A stretch of 64,000 nucleotides of DNA from Certhia americana. Taxonomy: Eukaryota; Chordata; Aves; Passeriformes; Certhiidae. A model generated the notes under the pieces. That model had not been told where the DNA came from and did not search any database. It saw only the letters and a list, made by a program, of their open reading frames with translations. The stretch lies in the NCBI GenBank assembly GCA_018697195.1, contig CM031866.1, positions 4,351,418 through 4,415,417 of the forward strand, given 5' to 3'. Shown here in pieces: positions 12,233 to 26,182 of this stretch (within the stretch, counting starts at the first letter, position 1; each line of letters begins with the position of its first letter). The position numbers were made by a program, and so were the translations under genes.

Positions 12233-15200
12233 GTCACGGGGCTTGCATTCATCCTACCAGTTCTGTCAAGGCACAGAAACAAGCCCTGCTATGCTTGGAG
12301 CACAAGTTGTGCAGGAAATGGCTGAAGAGATACCAAGAAGAAACAGAGTTTTAAGATTTCACCAACAAGCAAAAAGCAAAGGTCAACAACCATAACTTTG
12401 GTTTCCACAAACCGGAATTTTCACATCTGTATTCTTCCAAAGATTCACCAAGTCCTGGAAAGAGAGGTGCCAAAACCTGGGAGAAAATAATCAAATATGT
12501 ACCGCAAAGGAAAGAAAGAATCTGGCTTATTGGTCATTCAGGGGATGGCTAGACTGTGTTAAGAAAGGTGTTTTTGATATAAAGCTATCAATGTTCAAAG
12601 CTTTGATAAAAACTTGTGGAAATATTTCATCTAGTTCTGGTATCTAAGAACAGACACCTTACTGGGACAAGTGCAGAGTAGGGTATAAATATGTGACAGG
12701 AATGCACTGGCTTCCTCATGAAGAGGTTAAGGGACTCTGTCTCATTTAAACATCAAAAGATTGAAAAAAGGTTATGATGGCACTTCTTAAATGCATTCAG
12801 GATTCAGGATGGTGAGACCAGGGAAACAGCAAAGAAAGATTATGAAATTTGAAGGACACCATTTAAACTAGATCAGTTAATTATAAATCAACCAAGAATA
12901 ATCTCACCACGAAAATAAAACAACACCAGTATTTATTATTTGAGTATTGTAACTCTGTTATCATTTTCTAAAATTAAACAGAAGGGAATCTGAACTGAAA
13001 TTTGATAAGCCTTTGAAAGGGGCTGTATTGCCAAGGAGACATGAATCCTGCATGTCAGTATAACCCCAAAGGGCTGAAAGGAGACTGGAGTCCTCTATTA
13101 GCATTATATTTATCTTATGCATCAGGTTTCTGTGGTTACTTCTGAAGAGCAAAAAGGATTTATCCCCTCCTCACCCATTTTGTCTTCTGACAGGCCTGTG
13201 GGGTTTGTCTGGGTTCAGTTTGTGCCTTTCTTTGAGCACAAATTGCTGATCAGCCATCATAATGAACAGGATGTAGAAAGATGCAGTGATATACTTACAG
13301 ATCCACATGTACCCAGCTTAGATGGAGGCTGGAACTGATGGATGAACTCTTGAGAGAGGAATAAAGTTTGCTAAATATACCTAGATGACATAAACATGTT
13401 TTATTTCTTTAGATAACTCAATAGTACAATATATGAGTGATGGGGCAAAATAGAAAATGGAAAGAAAATTCTTCTGGGTATTTGTAGTACCTAGATTTGA
13501 TTTTGAACTCAATCCCCACATGCTTGCTAGATGGTCTGTCTTAGTTTGTGTCTGAATGACCTTTGAAGACTTGAATATCCTGGACCCTTCAGAATCAAGT
13601 TTGGGGCTGCAATCCTCCCTCTCTGGAGGAAAAATAATTTTAGAAAGAGCTAGAACAGAAGAAAGATTTGTTATGGCTTGTAGATTGGGTGATTTATCCA
13701 GTTTGGAAACAGCGACAAAAGCGCTATCTCCTGTTTCCCCAGAATAAGTCTGAATGGTGGAGAAAATTAGCCAACTTTTTTCAATTCTTTTTTCCCCTTA
13801 ATTATTATTATTGCCAGCTCAGCCCCAGCATTCAACTACACCTTGGAGATTTTTTTTTTTTTTTTTCACGCAGCAAAGTACTTTCTAACAATACTTATTA
13901 ATTTTGCTGGAGGAGTGGCCCAAGTAACTGGAGTATTCTCCTGTTCTGTCCTCCCACACACAACTCAATCTTCCCCCGTGCTCGTGGAGGAACAGCAGCC
14001 TCCTCTTTCATGCGTCTGTGCTTAAAGTGGAAAGAGGATTTGACTTAAAGGCACACTGACAACTGGTTTAAAATCCTAAGTTAATTTGGTGTCAGAGTAA
14101 TTTTTTTTTTCATAAAATTTGGGGGTTTCATTAGAGTGACGAGAGAGTGAAAGACCTGTTAAATTAAAAGAGAATTAATTATTCCTAACCATTACTGAAA
14201 ATACAAAGACAACCTGGTTGCGTTAGAGCAAATGAAATTGATTTTAAACAAAACTGAACCTGACCATTCGTGTTTCACTGCCTGCTCTGTAGCACCGACA
14301 GCTGCCCTTCTCCAAGGGCTGGCTTCTCCAAACTTCCCTTCCTGTTTGACAGAATTAAGTATTAATCTGGCCACTTCTAGAAAAAGCTGAATGGTAACCC
14401 TGTTTGCTCAGACTGTCTCAGCTGATTAAGTCTTGTTTCCAAACTGATTGGGAAGACATACGAGTGTGACAAGCTTTTGTTGTGCAGAGATCTTCATGTT
14501 CAAAGTCTGTAAATTCTCTCTCTCTTACCACTCCTGCTTCTCCATTTAAGCACACAAGCCTAAACAACAACCCTGAAATTTAGAAACTGAATAGAAAGCT
14601 CTAGCTTTTCTCTTCCCCAAAGCCTTTCTAAATATTTCTGGCATGTTTTTTCTTAATCTGCCACTCGATGTTACTCCTTTCCTGCTAAAAGATATTAGAA
14701 TACAGGTTTTGTTGTTGTTTGTTTTTCTGAAAAACATACTATTAGATCCATTTGCACAGAAAACCAACACAGCAGTAAAAGCAGAGTAGGGGGTTGCTAA
14801 ATGCTGATGGGAGCTGAGGCACATTAACCAGGTATGAATATGCTGCTCTATTCTCTGGCTCTGAAATCATTGACAACAGGTTTCAAACCTGCTCTCTCAT
14901 GGCCTATAACATAGACAGAGAGGTGCAGAGAAATGCAACTAACTCCTCATTGGCTCATCCTTGCATCCATAGCTGCATAAGGAAGGATGGCATGAGACTG
15001 ATTCAGTTATTCCATCAAAAACAAAAAGAGATGGTGAAACGAAACCTTTCCTGGCAGTGTTTCCAGCCCCAGAGTGCCCCTTCAGACCACACAAGAGACA
15101 CAGGCTCTGCTCAGGGGGTGCTGTGAGGTGGCCAAGGCAGCAGTGGGGAGGCATGAGCCAGCAGCAGTGTGGGGTATGTGGGACATGCAGGACAAACCCC

Positions 15201-18200
15201 TGGCTTGGAAACCCTACCAGCACGTTACCCATCTCTCCTCAGCCTCCTCCTGCATTAAAAGAGAGGGATGGTCAAGAGATGTCATCTAAGGCTACGGAAA
15301 GAGCAGTCAGAGGAATATAGAGGAGCTCTGAGGATGGCTTAGTTTGAGCTCATGGTGCACTGCTGACATAACAACAAATTCAGTTTCAAAATCAAAAGAG
15401 CTCCAAGACATCTTGGAACCTTCATCAAGGCCAGGCTTGCCCTTGACAGAAGTGAGAGCTATGCTCCCCACCTGTGACACCCCTCACAAGCAGATACAAT
15501 CATACTCCTGATAGGGCACTTCACAAAACATTTTCCATCGGGCACCAGCACCTTTTTAAATATTAACCAATGAGATCTGCTGACTGCCTCTCTGGAATTA
15601 CCATCTCTGACACTGGTGATCCCAGCGTGGCAGCAGAATTCAGCAGCCAAACCCTGCCTCTCAGCGAGCAGCTTGCAGATGTGGATTTTAATTAAAAATA
15701 TTTAATTTTCAGCTCTGAGTTCCATTTGCTCTACCTGGCATTACAGTTTGTGGTGCTGATCACACAGACAGTGTTGCTCTGTGGAAAGCACAAGCCTATG
15801 GCAGCTCCACCAAATAGCCCTGCTGAGCCCTATTTTGTGTTCAGCCATGACAGCCAAAATAGAGATGAAAAAAATGAAAATCATTTGTGGCTCAGAACCT
15901 ACCTTATACTGGGACAATTCCCTCAGAGATTAGCAATATGGAAAGAGCACCTTTCTAGTCCCACCAAGACACATCCCTGTAGAAACTCTTTATTGTTTTT
16001 CATTGCAGGAGGCTGAAAACTCTAGGCATTGCTCACTTCTAGAGGAAAAAAGTTAAATTTAAATTGGCACCTCAGGCTTGTATCACATCTACAAATCTCT
16101 CCAAAGCCCACCTCATCCTATGGCCATTTTTCCTTGAGATGAGATGCTGCATCCCCAGAGCTCCTGCAGCTTCCCAGGATGGACATCACATGGTCCAGTG
16201 GGACCTTACATAGTTCCTTCATTGTCCTATTTTCCTTGTAAAAAAAAGTTAAGACAGTTGTTCAGTGAAAAGTTGCTGGTTTACTTTTTATTACTCATCA
16301 CTTAATTTACCTCTTTTCAAATTATTTAGTGAGTAGCTTTGACTCCATATACATTCTCACTAGTAGGTTTCTACATCTACAGACATACTCAACGAATCCT
16401 TAACTGAACACTGTGGAACAGGATTTAGTGCAAGTCCTTCTCATAAAAAAGGTTCAAATTTTCTCCTCTGATTGACCCCTGCAAACAACATACAGAGAAT
16501 TCTTCCATAGGTAAACACTTCTTCAGGTTTCAGAGGGGAATTTTCAGCATTTTGAAAGTTCTACACTATGGTTGATAAATAACTGAAAACCTACTCTAAG
16601 TTTACTGTTTAGGTCCCAGGATTTTAGGGAATGTGGAGGAGGCATGTGTAAAAAAAAGGGCAGAAAGCAAGAAAGAAACTCCAGGGCAAATAAGCTTCCC
16701 TATATTAAATATCCAAATATAAATATACTGGATTTTGAGGTATTTCTAATTATTATGAATTTTGATTGTGAATTTTGATTATGGAAAATATTTTTAAATA
16801 TTATTGCACTTTTTATGTCCTATTTTACATCCAATTAGGAGGTTCATAGGAGAAATAAGGAGTCCTACACGCTCTAAAGAAACTCTTGTTGCAGGGCATG
16901 TACAAGCCAGTGACTGCAGTGAGACTTTGTGAGCTGTTTGTGGGAAGGACAGTACATGGTTGTATGGCACCTGATGCAAGAGAGGCATGACATATGACCC
17001 TTACTGCAAACGGAAAAATAAACATCAACAAGACAGATTGAAGAACACATCAGAAACAGTAAAAATAAAGTTAAAAATAATCACTGGTAACATTTAGCCC
17101 GGAGTGCTTTTCGCTTTGTTATTCTATATTGACAATCCCACCTACAAATGGGTCCCTAAGACTTTTTGACTTATAGACAGCCCGGTTTGCTCTGTAGACT
17201 CCAATGTATCCATTGTCACCCATGGGAGGGCCCCAGGGCCTTTACTCTGCTGCATCTTTGGGGACGGATCAAATGGCTCCCAGACGAGAACAAAACCAGA
17301 CATTTTCCAACCAAATACCTCTCAGGTCACTGAGCAATGCTCTGGTGGCTCTGCCTCGCCAGCAAATGCCCACACTGAGGCACGTCAATGAGGAGCTTTG
17401 CCTGAGGAACCTTCCTGCCTCCTCCAGGCTTTCTGTGCTGATGGCAGGAAGGATATGTGCCCCTGCTCAGGCCAGCACCAGCATGGGCCAGTGAGCTGCC
17501 AGAAACCACTGACATGGGCCAGGCGTGGGCTGAGATCCCAGGATGGGAACTGGGGCACTGGCAGCACACACTGAGGTTTTGACCCACCAGAACCACTGCT
17601 GAGGAAGTTAGAGAAGGTGCAGCTGGCTGAGGAAAAGCAAAGGAGGAGAAGAAGAGCTCCTCTAATTGCCACAGCTCCACAGTCACTGCTGATGAGCGCT
17701 ACCAGCCATGGCAGGGCACAAACACAAGGATGAAGGAGTCTCAAACTGGGCTTGGGGGTGAATTGCACCAGCCTGTTGCTGCTCTGAAGCCCCAGACACC
17801 AGAGCCCCTGTGCCAAATGTTGTAAAGCCAAAACAAAGCCTGGTCCCTGATTACAACAACTTACAGCCTTGGGACATGCAATTATTCATTCAGATGAAGC
17901 TTTATGTCAAGAGCTACCGCTTTACAAGACAATTGGGTATTGCTGCAGATGACTGCCACAGCAAGGACGTTTAGGAAATCTCTCAAAATCACCCTGTGAG
18001 TGCTGCCATAGGATCCAGAGCACAGCTGCTTCATCACTCTGTTCCAGGCTGTCATGTCGAAGGATAGCAAAATAATGTCAGGCAGTTGTTTCTACTCTGT
18101 GGAAATGAGCTGTGTTACCTCTACAGGGGGGCAAATCTCTTCTATAGCTAGACCAGACAGGCTTTGCAGGACACCAAACCCTCATCCCCAACCATCTCAT

Positions 18201-21200
18201 GTGATAGACAGGACACTGGAAGTTATGCCATGTCCCATGCTCCACACTACAGGATCCCACAAAGACCCTCTGACAACCACTGCTAGCTTTTCTTTCCTTG
18301 TGTCTTGAAGAGGCCAGCAGCAGCGATGGATTGGAAGGGCAAAGGTTGTCAAAGGACACTCTGGATGTCAGACAGCTTTCCTATCCCTTCTAAGTAGCTC
18401 CAGAATATGAGCAAAGATTAACTACCCAAGTCCCTCTACATGAAAGTCTCCAGGCTGATTTTCAAAGATCCTTGAAGCAGTCAAAGAGAAGTATACCAAG
18501 GTGTCAGATGTAGAAAAACATGTCAGAGCAAGAACATTCCCTTTCCCTTCACCTCTTGCCTGCCTCATCATAGCCAGTGGTTTCAACATCTCTCCTTCCT
18601 CACCACCCATGGCAAGAGGAACAGACCATGTACCCAGCAAACCCAGAAAAGTGCAGCTCCTAACCAAATCCAAGAAGTTTCTCCTTCCCCAGTCAGAAAT
18701 GGCATGAGTTCACAGTAATGATCTACATGAACTTGTTCTCCAAACAAGGACCAGCTTGTCATCAGACAGAAATGGAAGAGGGTCAACCTTTCCTGCCCTT
18801 TCTGCACATAACAATTCCTCCTTTCAGGGGGGAATGGCTTGGAAGTTCCAGTTATTGAAGCTTGTTTTCCAGAATGACACCTCCAGACCCAGACTCCTCC
18901 TCTCACTTTTTTAAGCTATGAACAAGTCCTTGGTGTTTTGGCCAGGCCACTTCTCCAATGCAGCTTCTGTCTTTAGGAAAAGAAAAAAAATCCAAAAAAA
19001 GAGGGGGGATTAAAGAAAAGAAAAAGCTGTGCTTTTTTGGGAAAAGTTCTGCAAATATTGTATGCCTCCTCTTGCTTTTTTCTTTCTATTTTTTATATTT
19101 TTTCCTCTTCTTATATTCACACAGGCAAAACAACAAGAGGGTCCTCTGATGAATGTGGCAGATCGCCATGGTTACGGTTCAGAGATGCAGCAAAAAGCAA
19201 TTATGGTGGGACAGAGTAGAGAAAAAAAGGGGAAAAAAAAAAGAGAGAGAAATGCACCTCTTTGTCAGAATTTCAGAACAGCTGTAATAACACTTCTGCA
19301 CCCCAACCACTGCAAAGTAACTGAAATATTGTGGCATGCTAAATGCCAACGCATTAAATACCAGGATTTCAATGTCACATTATTTAAAAAGACAGGAAGC
19401 ATTAATTTCCAGCTGCACTTTCAGCTTGTTAAGTCATCTAGAGGGAATAGGGAAAAAGGAGCAAGTCCATGGCATAGGGCCTCACATTTTGAGGTGTGAA
19501 ATAAAACACTGTTCAGCAAGGCAGTGGAATGCACTTGTAACAGATTTAATCTGACAGCAGCTGCGGTTTCCTATTTAAGCTTTGTGTGATTTATTTTTCC
19601 CCTTGGTGTTGGAGCTCCTGGAAGAGATGGTGATACTCTCCTGACCTTTCCCAGTCAGTGGATCTCAGAGCTCTTTGCCCCACGCACCCAGTGCAGCTGC
19701 CTGTGATGGGCAGGGGAGCTGGGCTCTCCCATCCTCACAGAGTGAGACCTGCTCAGGTCTGACTTACCAAGGGTCACAGGTGGTTTGTCTTGGTTTGGGC
19801 TTCTGCAATGACTGGAAGAAGAAGGAAATTCTCCTTTTACATGCTATTGTTTTAATATTATAGTGACAATAAAACCTGCATGTCACAGGTTGGGATTATC
19901 TGTCCCTAACATTTATTTCTTTGCAGCTAATAGAAAAATAAGATTCACCTCTGCTCTCTCTTACTTTTATTTAATCTTGATGGTCTTCATCATTGGTCCT
20001 ACAGATCTATTTTTGGTGATAACAGCAGCATAAGACATTTCCCTTCCTTTTCATACCTGTTGCATACAGCAGCCTCCAGCTGTGTTTTTGTCTTCCTGGC
20101 TATGAATCACACCACAGATGAGATCCTGCTGAATTTTAGACCATGGAAAGAGGCATAAGGTGAGAAATGACTAAAATGGATTTGTCTCTCATCCTGTTCA
20201 CCAAGATGTTTTGAAAATTATAGTGCTGAAGGGTAGAGGAAATCATGAAAAGGACAAATGGTCCTGTGTTTGGTACACTTTGGGAGCAACAAAACCAAAG
20301 AATGGACAGAGCAAAACAATGCTGAATAGACAAAACAGCCCAAACAGGACAGAGAATAAACACTTCACAGGTTATTTACCTCTTTTCTGAATGTTTCTCT
20401 CCAGTTTTGTTTCCTGTATCTCTTCACAGAAAAGAGCTCTCAGGTTAAACATCCCAATTCCAGATTTCCTCCATCTGACCACAAGAGCAAGCTCCTCCAT
20501 CCAGCCAACATTGACTCAGTCAGAGGACTGAGGCAAAAATTAGGTTTCCCCATCATAGCAGAGGTCCATTGTTCCTCTCTTCTTCTTTCTGTATTATGCC
20601 CAGCAAAATCAAAGCTCCAAACTTGCTTCCTCACAAAACAAATCTGAGAAAACCTGTGCATGAGAAGAAGACACTAAATTTGAAGGAAAATGAAGTATTG
20701 CCAAGTCTTGTGGTGATATATCACAAGTCTATTGATATTTTGATTTTTTTAATTGCTTTTTATAGCCCTGTCTTCTAAAATCAAAAATCATCATGAACCT
20801 CTTATGGGAACAGTGGAAAAATCATGAATAACAGAAAGAAAGGACTGCTAAAGGTTTAGCAGTGAGAAGGATCCTAAAAAAAACCCAAAAAACAGAGCTT
20901 GAAATTCTCTTGCTTTTTAAAAGTAGTTCATGATTTAGACAAACCTGTTGCAACTTCTCGACCCTGGCCTCAATTTCCCTAGGCGACTCAAAAATTGTGG
21001 TGTTTAAACCCATGAAAGCATTTTCCTAGATATAAAATTTAAAAGGAAAATAAAGGTCATTGTAAACTCTTCTCCAATTACATTCAATTTGGTCCAGCAT
21101 AACTTCAATTGTTAAACTCGCAGAGGAATTATCAGCAACCCACACTCCAGAAAGGTGGGATTAACCTTTCTCTTGACGATTCACACCTTTGGAGAAGTTC

Positions 21201-24200
21201 CCAAGTCAGGAGTAACCAGCCTAAGCAGTGGGGCAGGCTGGATGTCTCTCAGCCAGCCTGGGACTATAAGAGTGTGGGACATGGGCAGCAAACATCAGAC
21301 AATGTTGAGGTACCAAGCAGGAAGGATGGCAAGGCAGGTGAAACAAGCTCAGTTCCTATGTGAGACTTCAGGTGAAAGCAGAGACTGCAAAAATGTGTCA
21401 AATGATGAGGAGAGAAAAGAAAAAAGAGCTGGGAAGAAAAAAAAAAAAAAAAGAAAAAGACTGGAAGTATAAACTGTTTTAGGAGTTTCAAAATCCACTT
21501 GTCTTTCCAAGAGAGGTAAGAGAGTAAACCTGGAAAGAGAGTAATTTAGAAAACTCTGGTTTTGAACACAGTGATGCTTCTGCCCTGAACCCACCATGGA
21601 GAGCTCCAAGAGGGATGGATCATTATGGGGAATGAATGCCAAGCTGCAGCCCTGCAAGGTGCTGAGCTACCCCAAACCAGCAGGACTAGAAGCACACAGA
21701 GCCATTTCTATCCAGCACCCCGTGCCCAAATGAGAAAATTCCTAGAGATGGAAAGCAGATCAGAACAACCAAAAGTACCCCATCCCTCCTGCAGCAGTGA
21801 GTGCCACTGCCAAGGCATCCTTTGTGCACTCGACATTTAGATGAGACAGAGATAAAAGAAGGAAATTTAAAACAAAGGTTTCACTGCAGATTGCTACTTT
21901 CTCATTGCTTTATTATTTGTTCTTTGCACATGTCAGATAACTGGACTTGCAAATAGCCTTAATTAGAAATGCAGATTACACTGGGCCAGAACACAGTGGG
22001 CACTTTCACTCCAGCAATCCTGCTGGGAAAACATGTGACCAGTTTGCTAAGAAACAGACTGAAAGTCAAAGTTAGCTTCATTTTTAGGCTGTATCCTGTT
22101 CATAATCTAGCAGCTGTGAATAATTCTTCACTCTTAAAGAATTTAATGTAAGAACTGTTTCTAGTAGAAACTGCCCCTAAGAGAGATCTGCAGCTCCTTG
22201 AAGTGATTTTACATGTTGAGGTAGAATCAGACGTGATCAATCCTGAACTTGAGAGCTGCAACCAGAAAAAAACAGTGTGTTGTCTCAGACCTGACAACAG
22301 GCTTCAAAACTTGAAAGCTTGTCTCCCTGCCCACAACTGAGATTAGTATGTCAAATAAAAGGTATTACCTTTCCTCACATCCCTTGGCTTACTTGTTTAC
22401 AAACACTCCTCCTAAGAGTGGGACTTCTCCCTCTGAACTTGATGATAACTCTAAGTATGACTGCACAAAAACATGGCTCCCAGTTCCTGGAATAAATGGC
22501 CATTTAAAATCCTTCTAGCCATTTGATGTTTTGTAGGTGATTTCTTTGAGATTGGCTCATTGCTTCTTTTGATTTTAGCAATGCCTAAAATCCTCCAGCT
22601 ATTACTCGAGATGTGACTGTTTTCCCAGCTGCTGCTTTGCATCATTACCAAGTTCAGAAGCAAGCAAAAATGGACTAAAGTTAGGGATGAAAATAAGATG
22701 TTTTGTGTCATCACACACACTTCATTATACAGGACACTCACCAGCAGGATAAAAGCTGCTCCAGTCCAAGTGAGGTTCACCTGCTTCCAGCCAGAAGCTC
22801 TTGGCTGTTGTGCTTCTGAGCATCAGGTGGCAGAGCTGCAAGATGGATCCACAACACAGTGAATCCCAGCTTAATCTGAAGACCAAATCTGGAAAAATAG
22901 CACTAATAAAGAGGCTCTAGAAATACATGTCTAAAAAAACCCCCGTTGCTTAAAATGACTGGCTATGGATGTGGATATGGGGGATATTCTTGCTTCTGTT
23001 AAGTGTTTATTAATCATTGTGACTTTGTTCAGTGTTCACTAAAGAAACGCAAATATTTCACTAAAGACAAAGATAAAAAGTAAGCAACTGGTTTCAAATA
23101 AACCATTAAACATGTAAACATGAAGGGAAATATCAAAAAAATCTGGTGTGAAATCAAGCCCATTCTCACACACTCACACTAATTCAGAAATGCTCATCTC
23201 CACTGATAATGTTTTATGGGTTTGTGAGTGGCAAAATAAAAAAAACAAAAAAAACCCAGCAATCTGCTCAAAAGGATGCTATCAAGGTTACAGAAGGCCA
23301 CAACTTGATCCCTAGACATGTCACAGCTGTCTTGTGTGTGACTTTTGCAATCTGGGCAGATCCATTTCAAGAGATGTTAACCCTGCTGCATCTCCAGCTC
23401 CTCAGACAGATATTACAGCTCACACTGAGTTCCCACAGCAGAGGTCAATGATTTGATGCTCTCAAGTAAGGCTGAAATTCAGGTGAGAACTGGTATCCTG
23501 AGTTTATCTAATTTGCACTTGAGTTGATGTAATTTTGCAGTCATGAATCAGAGTTTTAAATGCAATGGACTGAATTTCAGAACCTGGTCAATCACACCTT
23601 GTAAATGTGCCATTTAATGCAACAACTGTAAGAAGAATTCAGAGGTGGACAGAGGGTGAGAAGAGAACTAGCAAATCTTTGAAAAAAAGGTACAAGACTT
23701 TTGGCATGGACAAGACAGCTGTGAGAGAAAGCTCAAGGATCCAGAATGGCCTTCATGCTCCAAAATGCATCCCCTTCCACAAGGCTTTGAAGGAAATTTC
23801 CGACTTTGAAACTTTCCCCACTTATTCATTATCAACATTTGTTTGCCCAGGGAGGTCTGTTGAGAAGATGTGCCTGTTCCAGAACAGTTTGGAAAGAGAA
23901 GAACAGATCAGGAGAAGGGAATGCAGCGAGCACTGGAAATGCACAAACATGTCATTGAAATCCCAAAATTCCAGACACTCCTGGCTTCCCATGGCAGGGC
24001 CAGGACTGTCACAGTTCAGCCCCTGCATCTCCTGCAGCACAGCAGCAACTGCTTGATCATCAGTGGATTCTTTTTTTTTCCCTGCATCACGATGTCAGCT
24101 GGGCAGATATTTCTAGAATGGGGGGGGTGCAAGCAGAGAAAGAGAACCTCAGCTGTGGAGCTGCTCAGTTCAGGTTAAATGGGACTGGTCTTATTTATTG

Positions 24201-26155
24201 TAACTCCATTTCAACCCAAAATCCACCAACGACTCAACTATTCCTCTTTGCTAAAGAAAAAAATTAAGGGGTTAAACATTTCTTCCCTTCAAGTCAATGA
24301 AAAAACTCTTCTTGCCTATGGTGGGAGTAAAATGCCAATAAAGTTTTCTAATACTGCTTCTAAGAAAAGGTTTGGGTGGGAAGGATAATTGTTGAGAATT
24401 TTTTTTCTATGATATCTTACATTGACTTACTGTCAGAACTACTGCACTGTTACAAAATATTTTCCAAAGTCTTGCAATAAAAGGTAGCTGGAGATGTAAA
24501 TAAAACATATAACTAAGTTTGTGACTCCAATTTAGAAATGGCAAGAAGGTCTCAGCGTTTCAGAGAAATGTATTAATTTGTATCACAGTACTTATAATCA
24601 GGTTATGAACTGATTTTAATCCTTATAAGTATCTCAAATGTATATACTCCACTAAATTTCACAAAGTATCAGGTCTAGGTGAGGGTTTTAAACAATGTTT
24701 TTCAGATATTTGGATTCACTTAAATTGCTTCAGTGGTGCTGATGCATCTTGGGTGTTTTATTGGATCAATTTTACAGGGAGAGAATTTTATGTGAAGTGA
24801 GGAAATTTTAGACATGAGCAGCCACAAGTTAACATCAGTGTTAGAAACATGACTTCAAAAATATACTCAAGAAGCCAAAAATCTCCACAAGTCAGAGTCA
24901 AATGGAAATTATATGAAATGCAAGTGGAACTGGCTGTGAGCAGCTGAAGAACTTCTTTTCCTCAGAGTCCAGGACCATGACATTTCAGGTTGCTCATGAA
25001 AATCCATCAAGACAAGGCCTCCATGTGACATCATTTAGAATTTTCAAATGTTCATTTGACCAAGTTTTGAAAAATGCTTCCCAAGCCTGATCAACAGAAC
25101 ATGTAAAGGAAAAATCTTAATTATATTCTAAGAGTTATTCATTTCTATGGACTGTGCCAGCAAACCTGCACAGTTCTCTCTTTGGACAGGACCACAAGCA
25201 CTGTCCTGGCTGGTGCTCAATAGTTCTCTTTTCCCCCTATCTGGGACCATCCAGTTCTATTTCTTTTCCAGGAGCTGCTCAGCTCTCTGAAGTCTCCCTC
25301 TGCTCCCAACATGACCCTGCAAATGAGCCCCAGCAAGCACCCAAGCACACAACTCAGGCAAGAGAGAAACTCTCTAATTTCAAGGGAATGTTGAATTTCT
25401 CCCAGCAGGAAATACAAAACTCTTCTATCAGCTACCAGAAACATAAATTCTCTCACACTAGAAATTCATCCATTAGCTTCTATAAATAAGAATTAGCCAA
25501 CACTAAACTACCATATCCCTGTGTGTTAATAATTTCTTTAAAATTCACGTGATTTTGGATATCTTCCTGTCGCTAGCCTTATATTTACTTCTACTCTGTG
25601 ATTTCAGTGTTTTAGTATTTCACAAGGAAACCCACAGTAAATCTGAGGTTTTGAACAAACTATATTATTTCATTAATGACTTCAAAAAAGGTTATTTTCA
25701 GCAAGACAAAACCCCAAACATTCTTTCCCTTAGGTCTCCTCTATGAATCAGGATAGAAACCTAGTTTACAATAATGAAGCATTTCTGCTTCAGTGTGGCC
25801 TTTGTCACTTTTCCAAAATCCCAACACCTGATATAAGGCATCTGGCCATGGATTACCCAAGGCATCAAAGTTTTATTTCTAAAAATGATTATTAAACTTC
25901 AAAGCTACTTGATCAGGCAGCTTCCTCAAATTTCCAGTTTAATCTAAAACTCTGTGATTAAGGTGGCATACTTGCAAAAATTTGGTCCCTAAATATTAGA
26001 ACCATAACAGGTATGCAGCTGTTTTTTTTCAGAAAGGTGACCTCACATGGATGAATTTTCAAAATGTACATTCAAGCTTGTAATTCAGATATTCATGGAT
26101 TTGATCTAGTGTTTGGAGTAGGTGAAATAAGCCTTAAACAGTAAAGGACAGTTCA

Positions 26156-26182
26156 AAAACCAAACCAAACCAAACCAAACCC
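26156..26182. repeat. AAACC pentanucleotide tandem repeat
   Basis: About five consecutive copies of the AAACC/CCAAA unit. Confidence 0.9.

Noticed and set aside
17327..17831. Minus-strand open frames of 119 and 148 codons
   Set aside because: They overlap each other in different frames, have Cys/Ser/Leu-rich low-information sequence, and show no splice context or family similarity.
19029..19499. 156-codon plus-strand frame
   Set aside because: It begins with a Phe-rich stretch from T-rich sequence and contains a Lys/Arg run from an A-rich tract. No family similarity.
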